Positions 12,369 to 22,188 of a DNA stretch of 64,000 bases are shown here, one piece after another. Source of the stretch: Septoria linicola. Its lineage: Eukaryota > Ascomycota > Dothideomycetes > Mycosphaerellales > Mycosphaerellaceae. Made by a program: the position numbers and the translations under genes. Where the stretch lies: positions 1,426,001 through 1,490,000 of the forward strand of contig CP099429.1 in assembly GCA_024114885.1 (NCBI GenBank). Reading direction: 5' to 3'. The notes below the pieces were generated by a model. The model ran no database searches. It saw only the letters and a list, made by a program, of their open reading frames with translations, and had not been told where the DNA came from. Numbering within the stretch: the first letter of the stretch is position 1; the number at the start of each line of letters is the position of its first letter.

Positions 12369-13015
12369 CTAGCTAGGCAATGGAAGCCGCTGGAAGGTTA
12401 ATCACGCTATTGCCGCATCTGGTTGGGGCTTATGGTCTGGCGAACAAACGTCTCGATCAGTGCCACGAGCCAGTATCGTCATTGTCACTAGCGATCAGGT
12501 CTCCACGAGACCATTCAGGTAACATCATGGTACATCTATCAATAGAAAATGGGCGAGACTCCTTCAGCCCGACTCTCATTGCGGGAAATGAGACCCATCC
12601 ACCCTAGGCTGAGAAAGTCACGTGGAGCAAGAGAGGTCGCAGAAGACCGCTGAAGATCACACAGCCAAGCCCACAGACAATGACCATATCAATGCCAAAG
12701 TGACGCTCACCTTGGTAACCCCATGTTCATCCAGACCTGACAGGCACGTGTGTAGATTGATCGACATGGTGAAGCAGATCCTGTTGCGCATTCGCGAAAT
12801 AGAAGTCCAAGTCAAATATACTACCGAGAATTCGACAAAGATGGCACTACAAACTGCTGATCCATTGCACAGTAGCGTGGCGTGCGTCACTTTTACACTA
12901 GATGCAGGCCATTGCATATCCTGTGCCTAAGGTGGACTTGAAACGAACCATATATGAGCACCTCGGTGTGCCACAAGACTCCTGGAAGCAAGATCATATC
13001 AATCGTGCCATCAAG
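12369..13015. other. Intergenic, no recognisable gene
   Basis: There are short open frames on both strands, including a GTG-started one at 12622-12930 (+) that runs up to the next gene. None has a recognisable domain, signal peptide or convincing splice pattern. Confidence 0.4.
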
Positions 13016-13759
13016 ATGCACCGCTTCCTTCTTAGATTGACTGCGCTCGCGGCCGCAGCCATAGCTGCAATCAACGAACCATGCTATGGCCCCAAGGGCG
13101 CCGCAGGCGTATGTATCTCATCGACTGACTGCTCCAGCTCTGGCGGCACCAGTATCGCCGGAGCATGCCCCGCCGACGCATCCAACATCCGCTGCTGCTC
13201 CAAGACATCCTGCAGCGGCGGCAACTGTCGATGGATCAGCGATTGCCCAGCAAGTTCCTTGACTGGCCAGTGTCCTGGTCCAGCCGCTATGCGATGCTGC
13301 CAGTCGTCCGCAAATGGCTTTGGAGGATACTCAGCTCCTCGTATTCCAGCTGTGGGAAGCTGCAAACAGACTGCTGTCGATGGAGCGAGGACAGTGTCAA
13401 ATGCTTGGCCGGGTTGGGCGCGAGAGATGTTCTGCATTCAGGATTGTGCGTGCGGAAGTGGTTGATCATTGCTGTGGCATGGCTATCAATTATGTGATCT
13501 CTGATTCTGGTGGTGTAAGTTCCCCTTGTGCCATAATGTAGTATCAAGCTGACGTGGACAGGCTGCTACATTATCTGGGCGTGAGATTGCAGAGTGGATC
13601 ATGAACAATAGAGCGTCTCTGCGAGTGAGCTATATCATTTGGGGACAGAGAATCTGGAGTCCATCGAGAGATGCGGTGATGCCATGGAGCAGCTGGCGTT
13701 CGCAGGAAGATCGAGGATCGATTACTGCGACAGACTTCGCACAAGAGTCGGGATCATGA
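13016..13759 (+). pseudogene. Secreted cysteine-rich protein with broken frame
   Basis: The ATG at 13016 opens a signal peptide (MHRFLLRLTALAAAAIAA), then two cysteine-rich blocks with CC pairs, then a C-terminal domain starting about residue 112 (G-S-C-K-Q-T-A-V-D-G-A-R). The frame stops at TGA 13463-13465, but the domain plainly continues one frame over (D-H-C-C-G-M-A-I-N, then S-D-S-G-G). It then runs across a 47-nt intron (13515-13561, GTAAGT...ACAG, CTGAC branch) into S-G-R-E-I-A-E-W and Y-I-I-W-G-Q-R-I-W, ending at 13759. One extra base near 13454-13465 explains the break. The domain matches my memory of a widespread fungal secreted family with a D-Ala-D-Ala-peptidase-like fold. In those the C-terminus usually carries a final H-x-H, which is not seen here. 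Either a pseudogene or a sequencing indel. Confidence 0.65.
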
Positions 13760-13817
13760 AGAGCCCTCCAGCAGCGATCGCTTGTGTCCGGAAATTCGCG
13801 TTTCTCACGTCTCGCGA

Positions 13818-14261
13818 ATGCTTCGCAACGAAACTTCCATGTACATCTATACCGAAACCACTTTCGCAGCTACAATCTGTCCATTTCCTGATCATGTATC
13901 CTGGAGAACCAGAGCAATCGATTCTGTTTTGGGGCCGTGGCTGCAGAGTTTGCCGGATTTCGTTTTACTGAGTTTCAAGTTATGCCTTGTGGAGGAGAGG
14001 GTTTGTGTGCATTATACCGAGGAGAGACCGTGGAAAGTGGTGGCCGAATGGAAGGTATTGGTGAAGGTGGGTGCGTTAGATGTGCAGGCGGAGGCGAATG
14101 GGGACGATGGGTGTCAGAGGTGTTGGGAGAGGTTTGAGAGTGATGTTGAGGTGGTGAGGAGATCGGAGGGTTGGAAAGGTGTGAAGGTGGAATGGAAGAG
14201 GAAGAATCGAGGTGGTCATGTTGAGTGGAAGGATGTTGTGAGGATGTTGAAGGTTTGGTAG
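13818..14261 (+). CDS. Hypothetical protein, F-box/2EXR-like fragment
   Basis: This open frame continues upstream of 13818 to about 13734 without an ATG, so the 5' end is unclear. The ATG at 13818 is the first in frame. Its beginning (R-V-S-H-V-S-R-M-L-R-N-E-T, then a Tyr/Thr/Phe-rich strand) resembles the 'reached conclusion, recruited to the edge' segment common in short fungal F-box-like hypothetical proteins. The C-terminal half is Lys/Glu/Val-rich and ends with TAG at 14259-14261. Weakly supported. It may be the tail of a larger or decayed gene. Confidence 0.3.
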   Translation: MLRNETSMYIYTETTFAATICPFPDHVSWRTRAIDSVLGPWLQSLPDFVLLSFKLCLVEERVCVHYTEERPWKVVAEWKVLVKVGALDVQAEANGDDGCQRCWERFESDVEVVRRSEGWKGVKVEWKRKNRGGHVEWKDVVRMLKVW

Positions 14262-14664
14262 AGGGAGATGCGCGTGCAGCAGCTTAGGTCCACAGGCAGA
14301 AGCTGAATTTTGCCAGATGCTCCTGCCCCGTCCTCTTTCTCCTCTACCAATGCCGTGTCTTGCAAAGACCTACCTGTGTGTCCGTCAGTCGTACTACTGT
14401 GCTTCCGTGCCGTCTCGGTCTCGAATCATATGCGGCTGGGAGATGGTCACTTTACGCGTTGCGCGAATTGCGTTTCCAGCTGCAGATTTGGCACACATAA
14501 TGAAAGGAGAACATAATGAAAGTAATGGATCGCAGTCAAGCTTGCTTAAGGACGGCCAGCGCTGTCGCGACTCGACCAAGCCCTGTTTGCATTGATTCGT
14601 TATGGCATGAGAATGATCCTGTCTTGTCGTTGTATATCCTCAATCCTGCACCGTGCGCAACAAC
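14262..14664. other. Intergenic, 3' flank of RPS20
   Basis: Holds no supportable gene. It likely contains the 3' UTR of the ribosomal protein gene on the minus strand. Confidence 0.4.
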
Positions 14665-15074
14665 TTATGCGGCAATGGTAACCTCGACCTCGACACCGGC
14701 CTCGATGTTGATGATGATCTGCTTGACGACCTCGGTTGGGGCGTTGAGGTCGATGAGACGCTTGTGGATTCTGTGTCCTGTGTTAGTATACTGTCTCTCG
14801 CCACACCATTGAGCAGAATTGTGTACCTCATCTCGAACATGTCCCAAGTCTTGGAGCCCTCACCGCAAGGAGTCTTACGGGTGGAGATCTTGAGGTTCTT
14901 GGTGGGCATGCGGACTGGGCCCTTGACGCGCAGCTCCTTGCTCTTGGCACGCTCGATGAGCTCGGTGCACACCTTCTCGAGCGACTGCACCTTGCGGCTG
15001 GTGAGCGTGATGCGGATCTTGTGGATCTTTGGTGCGTCGAGCTGCGACGTCTTCTTGGGGTCCTGGAAAGACAT
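14665..15074 (-). CDS. RPS20: 40S ribosomal protein S20 (uS10), 117 aa
   Basis: Exon 1 is 15074-14827 and exon 2 is 14770-14665, separated by a 56-nt intron (GTACAC...CACAG, with a perfect TACTAAC branch). Splicing gives ...D-M-F-E-M-R / I-H-K-R-L-I-D..., the exact continuation expected. The S10/S20 signature P-K-I-H-K-I-R-I-T-L-T-S-R and the segment K-T-P-C-G-E-G-S-K-T-W-D are intact, as is the C-terminal G-V-E-V-E-V-T-I-A-A. Length is normal for the eukaryotic family (about 115-120). It is a component of the head of the small ribosomal subunit. It shares a 402-bp upstream region with the divergent Cue3-like gene. Confidence 0.97.
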
Positions 15075-15476
15075 GGCGGAGGATGTGTTGGTGGGGGTGT
15101 AGTGGGAGGCGTTGGCGGTGTTCGGTGCGGAATGCGATCACGACTGTGGTATCATCAGAATCGCCGTCTTCAGCTGAGTATTTCGCGCTCTACAAACCTC
15201 GTTCTTTCGAATCGGCAAAGTGATGATCGTGGGGAGAGAAAGTCTCGTTCTGCTGCGTGCGATGGACCGCGAAATTCTGGAGCAGGTGCCAAGAGTTTGG
15301 TGGCCCGTGCCTGCCCGCTGATTGCTGCCACGCGAATCCACATGCGGCAACCGCGGTGACGGTGACGCCAACATTTCACTTCGCTCCAGTCTCTTCCAGT
15401 CGCTACTGATATGTGCTGTAAGTTGCACTGAAGACGCCGGACGTCTTGCCCAACATACCTCCCAGAGCACTCAATC
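15075..15476. promoter_or_regulatory. Bidirectional promoter region RPS20 / Cue3-like
   Basis: 402 bp between the start codons of two divergent genes, one of them ribosomal. No classical TATA box is evident. The segment just before 15477 (CATACCTCCCAGAGCACTCAATC) is a plausible 5' UTR. Confidence 0.5.
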
Positions 15477-17438
15477 ATGTCAGCTCTTGTTGTCGCACCA
15501 CTTCCACCAGCGACGATTCGTCTCAGCCTAGGTCCAGAAGAATGGGAGGCATGTTTGGATGCTTGGCTGACCTTGACTGAATCGATATTGAGATTGGGCT
15601 CTTCAGATTTCAGCTTGAACGCCAGTGACCACGGATCCCTCCCAGCGTTTTTGTCTTCTTTCTACCGCGAGCTTGGCACTTTGGCAGCAGGCGATTCGAC
15701 GCTGAGCACGCCAAAAGCCAATGTGCTGAGGAAAGCCTGCTTCAAGATCGTTTCTCGAATATATCTTGGCGATGCACCTATACCACTCTCCTTACTGGAC
15801 TTCACCTTCGTGGCCCATTTCTGTCATGCACACATTAAGGCTACGGCACTTCAGAGACTCCTCACCAGAGTGTGGAAGAAGAAAGGCGATTTGCTTGCGC
15901 CGCGATTGCAAAAGCAGAGAGATCTAGTCACGGCTTCGCTCGAAAAGAAAACATTAGAGGACGGAATCCGATTACTGACGCAGCTTGCACCGGTAATGCA
16001 CGCATCTACCGACATTGGCGCCTTGTTCATGACTGGATCGGACTTTCTCGATTCCCTGGTCTCTGCATATAGCCACGCCACGAACGGTGAACAGAAGAAA
16101 GCGACATCGACAGTTCTGTATCTCGGGCTGACTAGCCTCCTTCAAACAGAGCCGCCAAAGAACTCCCTGCTCTCGGACCATCTGTACACGCTCAAGAGCC
16201 ACGGGGACAAGTCTCCGCCCAATCAGTCCCTCTTGGCTGATGTCGTAACCAATACATCTCTTCTGTCGAAGCTCAGGCACTTGCTCGGCGAGAAGGCTCC
16301 CGATAGGCTGTTCAAATTGCTTGACACACTTGAGACATATCGCACTCCGAGTCTGGCAAGACAGAAGCGACGCATTCGCGGCAGTCGTGGTCACTCTAAA
16401 GGCAAACAGCCTGCATCTAAGTCTGATCTGAATGTGCACCAAATGAGCCTGGTAACACAGGTGCAAGATCTGTTCCCTGACCTCGGATCTGGCTTCGTCA
16501 TGAAGCTTCTCGATGAGTATACAGACGATGTGGAGCAAGTCACAGCGCATCTGCTTGACGACTCTTTGCCGTCTCATTTGGCATCGTTGGATCGAGGTGA
16601 GGAGGCAAACGTGGAGGATTCAAGCCCGCAAGCAGAGGTCGATCGATTGGTCCCAAGGTCAACACCGCCACCTCCGCAGCCTTTCATTCCTGATAGGCGA
16701 AACGCTTTTGACGACGACGAGCTTGATCGCCTTGATTTTGACACCAGTCGTCTGCACATTGGCAAGCGGAACAAGAGTGTGACAGCAGAAGACCAGCCTA
16801 ACAAGGCTGCCATTCTTGCTGCGCTAGCCGCATTCGATTCAGATGATGATGAACGAGATGATACCTACGATGTCGAAGATGTCGGAGGAACGATCGACTC
16901 TCAGGCACCTGATGGAGAGCCAGGTCCAGCGGCAAAGGTGACACAAGAAGAGAACGAAATGGCTCTGTTCACTGCGTACAAGTCAGCGCCCGACATGTTT
17001 GGCCGATCATTCGATATTCGGAGAGGGCAGGCTCGATCTGCGCTGAAGAAGGAGACCGGCATGACAGACGAACAGATCGAAGGCTGGGCCCTGATGCTGC
17101 AGCGTGACCCGAAACGGCTGAAACGACTGGAGGCGCAAACCGGAGCATTCTCAGGACAGCAAACAGAACTTACAAGCACAGCATATCACGGCAGTGCCGG
17201 GAATACCGAGACTGAAGATTCAGACGCTGCTCAAGGAGGCAGGGGAGGATTCCGTGGACGGGGAAGAGGTCGTGGCCGGGGCGGTAGAGGCCGTGGAGGA
17301 AGTGTCGCAGGTCCGTCAAGTGATCCCAGTACTGCTAACGCGCAGCGGAAGAAGGAGGCAAGCAAGTCCAGTCGGGCAAATCATAATCGACGAGATCAGC
17401 GTGCAAAGAAGATGGCAAGAGGTGGCTTCGCTGGGTGA
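15477..17438 (+). CDS. CUE3: CUE-domain protein, Cue3/ASCC2 homologue (653 aa)
   Basis: Single exon. The N-terminal 300 residues are helical. A CUE ubiquitin-binding domain sits at about 323-366 (L-V-T-Q-V-Q-D-L-F-P-D-L-G ... D-D-V-E-Q-V-T-A-H-L-L-D-D). A disordered acidic middle (about 375-480) follows, then the conserved ASCC2-type segment, an RGG/GRGRG tract (about 585-605), and the C-terminal signature R-K-K-E-A-S-K-S-S-R-A-N-H-N-R-R. In yeast, Cue3 is a subunit of the RQC-trigger complex that resolves collided ribosomes by recognising ubiquitinated 40S proteins, uS10 among them. The divergent neighbour here encodes uS10, a pleasing coincidence but not evidence of coupling. Confidence 0.88.
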   Translation: MSALVVAPLPPATIRLSLGPEEWEACLDAWLTLTESILRLGSSDFSLNASDHGSLPAFLSSFYRELGTLAAGDSTLSTPKANVLRKACFKIVSRIYLGDAPIPLSLLDFTFVAHFCHAHIKATALQRLLTRVWKKKGDLLAPRLQKQRDLVTASLEKKTLEDGIRLLTQLAPVMHASTDIGALFMTGSDFLDSLVSAYSHATNGEQKKATSTVLYLGLTSLLQTEPPKNSLLSDHLYTLKSHGDKSPPNQSLLADVVTNTSLLSKLRHLLGEKAPDRLFKLLDTLETYRTPSLARQKRRIRGSRGHSKGKQPASKSDLNVHQMSLVTQVQDLFPDLGSGFVMKLLDEYTDDVEQVTAHLLDDSLPSHLASLDRGEEANVEDSSPQAEVDRLVPRSTPPPPQPFIPDRRNAFDDDELDRLDFDTSRLHIGKRNKSVTAEDQPNKAAILAALAAFDSDDDERDDTYDVEDVGGTIDSQAPDGEPGPAAKVTQEENEMALFTAYKSAPDMFGRSFDIRRGQARSALKKETGMTDEQIEGWALMLQRDPKRLKRLEAQTGAFSGQQTELTSTAYHGSAGNTETEDSDAAQGGRGGFRGRGRGRGRGGRGRGGSVAGPSSDPSTANAQRKKEASKSSRANHNRRDQRAKKMARGGFAG

Positions 17439-17685
17439 TCATTTCTCCTTTCCGAAAATGCCAGGGAAAAGGCCATTGCAGTCTCGCAGTAATGTGTTCA
17501 CCCGCCAATAGGGTCAACTCTGCTGTGGCGATATCTTCTCGGCAGCTGACTTGAGACAACAATCGATCTGTTGTGCGATTGTGAACAGAGTAACCGCAAA
17601 CAACGAACACGCGACCGCATGGAGATGTCGCCCAACAAAAGCATCACTGGCGCTATTTTCTTGCGCAACCCAATTTTGCCAATCG

Positions 17686-18051
17686 ATGTCACAACAGCTT
17701 AGCCAGCATACGAAGTCTACCACGTCTTCATCCCCTCTCAACTTTCCTCCACATGATCCAGATGCGCAGCATTCGATCTTACCGCCGCCAATCTACATCG
17801 TGTTGACACATAACTGCGATCCAAAGAGCACGACTCACTCTCTGTCTAACATTTCGGAAATGTTCGATCATCCTGAAGATGCCCTTGCCCACATGGAGAA
17901 GTTGGTCAGAAGCAATCCTCCAGCGGATGTTGATGATGTCGAGACATACCTGCAGCAGACTGCGTGGGACGTCTTGTACGATGGAGTAGGCGAGTCAGTG
18001 GGTGTCGGGTATCAGTATCTGAATAAAGAGGGTCGGCGCATACGCATCTGA
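17686..18051 (+). CDS. Hypothetical protein (121 aa)
   Basis: The frame is open from 17551, but the stretch before 17686 is low quality. The ATG at 17686 gives M-S-Q-Q-L-S-Q-H and a compact protein. There is a short Ser/Pro-rich head, a beta-strand-like P-P-P-I-Y-I-V-L-T-H, a helical middle (D-H-P-E-D-A-L-A-H-M-E-K-L) and a Tyr/Gly end (G-V-G-Y-Q-Y-L-N-K-E-G-R-R). No membrane segment or signal peptide. I do not recognise the family. The stop is 43 bp from the stop of the convergent MBOAT gene. Confidence 0.55.
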   Translation: MSQQLSQHTKSTTSSSPLNFPPHDPDAQHSILPPPIYIVLTHNCDPKSTTHSLSNISEMFDHPEDALAHMEKLVRSNPPADVDDVETYLQQTAWDVLYDGVGESVGVGYQYLNKEGRRIRI

Positions 18052-18094
18052 ATTGCTGCGGAGCCATGAAGGAATATGTTTCCAATACTGCCTT

Positions 18095-19275
18095 TCATGT
18101 GTCATGCATTGCCATCTGCTGGAGTTCGGACTGGATCAATCTGTCAAGCTTAGGATACTGCCATCTCGGCACGCTCCAGAAGAAGAATAGAAACACCCAT
18201 AGAAAGCCCACCAGTCTGCCGAGCATTTCCATTCGCGTCATGACGAGCAACGGAACTCTGCTGCAAAGCCTCTTGCTGACGCGCTTCCAGACCATGGCCA
18301 GGACCGCCTCAGATGCTCCAGCTGCAAAGCATCCCACAAACCACACCACATCCAATGCCCACAGTTCATCACCCAGCTGTGCCGCAGCCGCAGCATGAGC
18401 CACACCCGACAGCGCAAACACAGTGGACGCAATCACCAGCCCCTCCGATCTCGATCCCTCCTGCAGCCCCATCACTTTCCGTGCCACCACTTTACCAAGA
18501 TTAGTATACGGCCTCATGATCAACCTATGCCAAAACTGACTCCAAAATCTTCTCATACTATACGCCTCGGCCAATGATCCAAACAGCGATGGCCAAGCAC
18601 TCGGCTCGTCGAAGCGAAGAAGTACCACGAAGAACACAGCAAGAAGCGAATGAGCAGCTTCCAGCGTGAGGTATGGTCCGAATGCCCAGAGACCTGCCCA
18701 GACGCAGCGAATTTGTGCTTCGTGCCATGACGCAGGATGTTCGTGGCCGGGGAGTAGGCGCCGGAAGAACGTTGTGCGGATCGAGTCAAAGTCGTTGATG
18801 TGGACGGGTAGCAGGCCGAAGGGAGAGAAGAGGTGCGGAGGAGACTGTAGTATATGGTGATGAAGAGGGCTGCTTTGGCGAGGCGGACGATGACGAATGT
18901 CGTTAGAGACTGCTGTCGGTGTAAAGGTTGAGCAGTCTTGATGATTTGACCCGGCAAACCTATAAGTCGTGGATTGTTCCATACTCGCAATGGTGACATT
19001 TGCTTGGGATGGGATTGCTGCCAGGTATGAATGGGTTCGAGCCAGAGAAGGGAGATTGAATGAGATGTCCAGACTGCCATCATCAAGGCCCAGGTGCTGT
19101 TGATTGATTCCGGGAAGTGGTGACATGTGAAGAAGGACTTGGCTGTGAAGGAGAGACTTGCTATTTGAAGCAGAGTGCGGGTGTTTGTGGAAGAGGATAG
19201 AGAGAGTGCGAAGCCGAAGCAGGTGATTGAGCCTGCGAATGAGGCTAGAGGGGTTGCCATGTCGAGGGCTGACAT
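18095..19275 (-). pseudogene. Wax-synthase-like membrane-bound O-acyltransferase, frameshifted
   Basis: The start at 19275 (M-S-A-L-D-M-A-T-P-L) gives several hydrophobic segments up to V-R-L-A-K-A-A-L-F-I-T-I-Y-Y (about 18860). The rest of the protein is in another frame ending at 18095, so a one-base loss near 18815-18845 is needed to join them. I found no splice pair that does it. The second part has the MBOAT_2 signature: R-R-F-W-S-Q-F-W-H-R (W/H-rich) and the putative catalytic His in S-G-V-A-H, followed by further membrane spans. Joined length is about 393 residues, normal for the wax-synthase-domain family often found near fungal secondary-metabolite genes. Real inactivation and an indel error look the same here. 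Confidence 0.65.
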
Positions 19276-19777
19276 GGCTGGAGGAGGGTTCGCAAGATGA
19301 TTTCTGGTACGTGTAGAAAGAGGTGCTGCTTTATATGTACACTCTGTCTTCAACAGCCGCAGCTGTATAGACTGATCCTGCAGACATTTATAGTTCTTCG
19401 CACACGAATTCGGAAATCGCTGGCGATGGGCAACATTGTAGGAGGAGTGTATCGCTCCAAAATTTGCATCTGAGCACTGATCTCTTGATCACAATTGGAG
19501 CCCCTCGAAAATGAAAGACGGGGGCTGCAGAGGAAGGCTAGGAAGAGACCACATCTTAAGGTAAAGCAGATAACTCCATTTAAATGCTGACTCCTAGCGA
19601 ACGACAAGACAGCTCGGCGCGCAAGCGTTCAAGACATCAAGAACAGCGCCCGAACATGTTGGATGGACAAGACCACCGCCCTTTAGCCGACCACTCGAAA
19701 GTCGTCACTATCTACAACATCTCTTCTTTCCTGATCGCTTGGCCTCATCTATTCACAATCCACCAGGATCCTACTCC
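19276..19777. other. Intergenic, upstream of MBOAT gene and downstream of secreted-protein gene
   Basis: About 500 bp with only short open frames and no recognisable feature. Confidence 0.4.
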
Positions 19778-20325
19778 TCAAGCCTGCAAAGCCGCAGAAA
19801 GAGCCTGACGATCAGCCACAGTCAAGCCCTGGTACTCCAAGCTGTTGCTGCTCATCGGAACAGGAACGGCACCTCCAGCCTGAGCTGGGTTACCAGCCAA
19901 GACAGTCGCGAGGTTCATGCAAGCCGGTGGCACGTTGCTGACCAGGACAGCTGCATCGAAGTTAGCAAGATCTCCTTCCAACGCTGCGGTGCGAATCACT
20001 TACAAGTCTCCCCACTATCAGTAATCTGCACCGAAACTCCCGAGCTGCTGAACTGATCGTTGAGCTGCCGAGTGCACTGATCAATCGATTCTTGAGAAAC
20101 TCCAGCCGGGATCTGGCGTTTCGTGAGAGCGAGGAGGGTAGGCGAGAGGGCTTCGCGCTTTTTAGCGTCAGGGCAGTATTTGGTGCAGAGAGCACCGCCG
20201 GCGCCGATTGTGCCGGCTGCTACGCCGCCCCAGACCGCTGCGACGACGGCGGGTGGTGCTGGGCACATTTGAAGGAGGCCGATGATGGCGATGGTGGAGG
20301 CTGTGAAGGATGTTGCGGAGACCAT
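19778..20325 (-). CDS. Secreted hypothetical protein (164 aa, 2 exons)
   Basis: Exon 1 is 20325-20004 and exon 2 is 19950-19778, with a 53-nt intron (GTAAGT...TGCAG, TGCTAAC branch site). The N-terminus has a hydrophobic stretch (I-A-I-I-G-L-L) and a Gly/Ala/Val-rich segment to about residue 46, consistent with a signal peptide or a short membrane helix. Cysteines occur at 21, 47 and 51, one near 83 (D-Q-C-T-R) and one in exon 2 (P-P-A-C-M-N-L-A). A Lys-Arg pair at 69-70 could be a Kex2 cleavage site releasing the C-terminal half. It resembles uncharacterised secreted proteins of plant-associated fungi as I remember them, but no function can be given. Confidence 0.72.
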
Positions 20326-21076
20326 TTTGGTTGTTGGTGGGTTGTTGTTGTGTGAGGTGGTGGTGACAAGTGTTGAGCTGATTGGGTTGCTTTGATGTGT
20401 TGCTGTGTTGTGCTGATACTGAGAACAGATTGGAGATGGAAGAGGGCATATATATCTCTTTCGTACTGGATGGCAGGATCAATCTCGTGTTGAATTTGAA
20501 CGAGCATGACCCAGATACTCCATTCTCCAACAGGTATCCAACACATTTCATCCTTGGCCTCTTCGATCAAGCTAGCCATGTTTTCCTTCGACGGGATTGA
20601 ATCTCTGCGAGGGATCTCGTAACAATATCGGTGCTGAATCCCATGGCCTCAGATACTCCGTGAATGCCAACAGATCTGCTGTTTGTCGCCGCCGCCGACG
20701 AGAAGGAATTGGATCAAGATCACCAACAGCATCCGAGTTCCAGATGCCACCCTCACGCATTTCTTCGTTCTAACGACACTTAATTGACACTGGTACTGCC
20801 ACTAAAGTCCTTGAGAGGAGGCGGACAAGTGTTGGGCTCCAGCATGGTATCGATTCCATAGCGCATTACCCAACATGTGCGTAAACACAGCCTCGTCTTC
20901 TATTATCGTCGAAACCGGCACAATGTCGGGGTTTGAGGCCTCGTGATTGCGCGGCGGAAGTCGGTACAGCCACATACGGACGCTCACAGCTAAATCAGGC
21001 TCAAATTGGGCAGTGGAAGATCGAGAGACGATTGCGAGTAGCATTTCAATGGCTTCACGAATTGTGGACAAGTTCT
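20326..21076. other. Intergenic
   Basis: About 750 bp. A minus-strand open frame of 89 codons at 20802-21071 begins 6 bp after the LURP-one-related gene ends, but has no recognisable features. Nothing else is supportable. Confidence 0.35.
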
Positions 21077-21751
21077 CTACTTGGAGCTGGAAGCCTGCAT
21101 GCTACTATTGTACATGTTCGCCGCCAGAACAACCACAATCACTGAAGCAAGCGAGATGTCCATCCCAGCAGCTATTTCCACATCCCACTCCAGCTTCTTT
21201 CCTGGCAAGTACACTGACAGCTTATCAGTCCTCTTCGTCGTCATGATGACCTTGTCGCCGAGATAAACATTGGTTCGCTGCTTCCAGATGTCTTGGCCCC
21301 GGACTTGCAGCACTATGTCGACTTCTCCAGGGACAGCAGACCTGACTGACACGTCCATGTTGTCCTTTAGCATACTGAAGTTGGGAACGAGTCAAACAAT
21401 GGCAGTATCGTTGCCACCTGGTAGCTCGACGAACCAGGTGACGCCCATTGCTTTATGGTAGAGTTCGAAGAGTGGTAGACCAGATGCATCGCTGAACGAC
21501 CGCCTCTCGTCGAGCTTGCCATACTTGCCATCGACTTGGAGAAGTGGTTGCTGCGGTGTGGCGTTGCTCCCACTTTTATTGCCGGTAGACTTGTCGTCTG
21601 GTTCAAATATGGTGAAGTTGCCGCTGTTCAAGCCCTTGCCATGTTGCTGGATCCGGAACGTTGTTTGCTGTGTCACGATATGTTCTGTTCTGATTGCAAT
21701 TGGGAACTTGATAGCAGTGAGTTCAGGTGTCATTGTTGCCGTGATTGACAA
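21077..21751 (-). pseudogene. LURP-one-related (LOR, tubby-like fold) protein with internal stop
   Basis: The ATG at 21751 opens a frame with LOR-type strands (F-P-I-A-I-R, F-R-I-Q-Q-H-G, P-L-L-Q-V-D-G-K). It is interrupted at 21392-21394 by TGA and continues in the same frame (V-P-N-F-S-M-L-K-D-N-M-D-V) with the second half of the domain (K-V-I-M-T-T-K-R-T-D-K-L-S-V-Y-L-P-G-K). It ends at 21077 after a hydrophobic segment (S-V-I-V-V-V-L-A-A-N-M-Y). A single CGA-to-TGA change would explain the stop. Both halves together, about 223 residues, are the usual length. LOR proteins are thought to be membrane-associated phospholipid scramblase relatives. The biochemical role is unknown. Confidence 0.68.
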
Positions 21752-22188
21752 GTCATGAAAGTGCTACAGTGTTTGCAAGCAGGAGGCAGGAAGTGGGTAA
21801 GGCGCAAGTTCAAGTCCAGCAATTGTGCCAAGTGATCAAGCAGCAGCCTCATCGCAGTATTCATAGAAATTGTTGGGCTTTGAAACATTGTGCCACACGA
21901 AGGATGTAGTATACTGATCTCTCCCTGTACATGACGTCCGTGTAGGGAGGTGAAGTTGGCGAGTGGAGAGCTGGAGGAGCCGAGGATGCTGGCCCGAAGA
22001 TGGTCCTATTGATGGGGCAGCTGTGCCTCACCAACGCCTACTTCTCCAACAAACTTGCTGCATGATCTTCACTGCGGCTGTACTACATCTACATTCAGTA
22101 AGCCCTTGAGACCTTGTCCATGTAATGTGGAGGCGCGTAGATCTTGGTGTAGGCTCGAGCAGCAGATGTTGCGCTCACAGTCACCGAG
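21752..22188. other. Intergenic between LOR and Sec11-like genes
   Basis: 437 bp of divergent upstream DNA. No TATA box or repeat stands out. Confidence 0.35.

Noticed and set aside
12622..12930. 102-codon frame upstream of the second secreted-protein gene
   Set aside because: It begins with GTG, overlaps other frames of similar length and has no recognisable feature.
12902..13015. Upstream extension of the 13016 secreted protein by 38 codons
   Set aside because: It would bury the signal peptide. The ATG at 13016 gives a proper secretory start.
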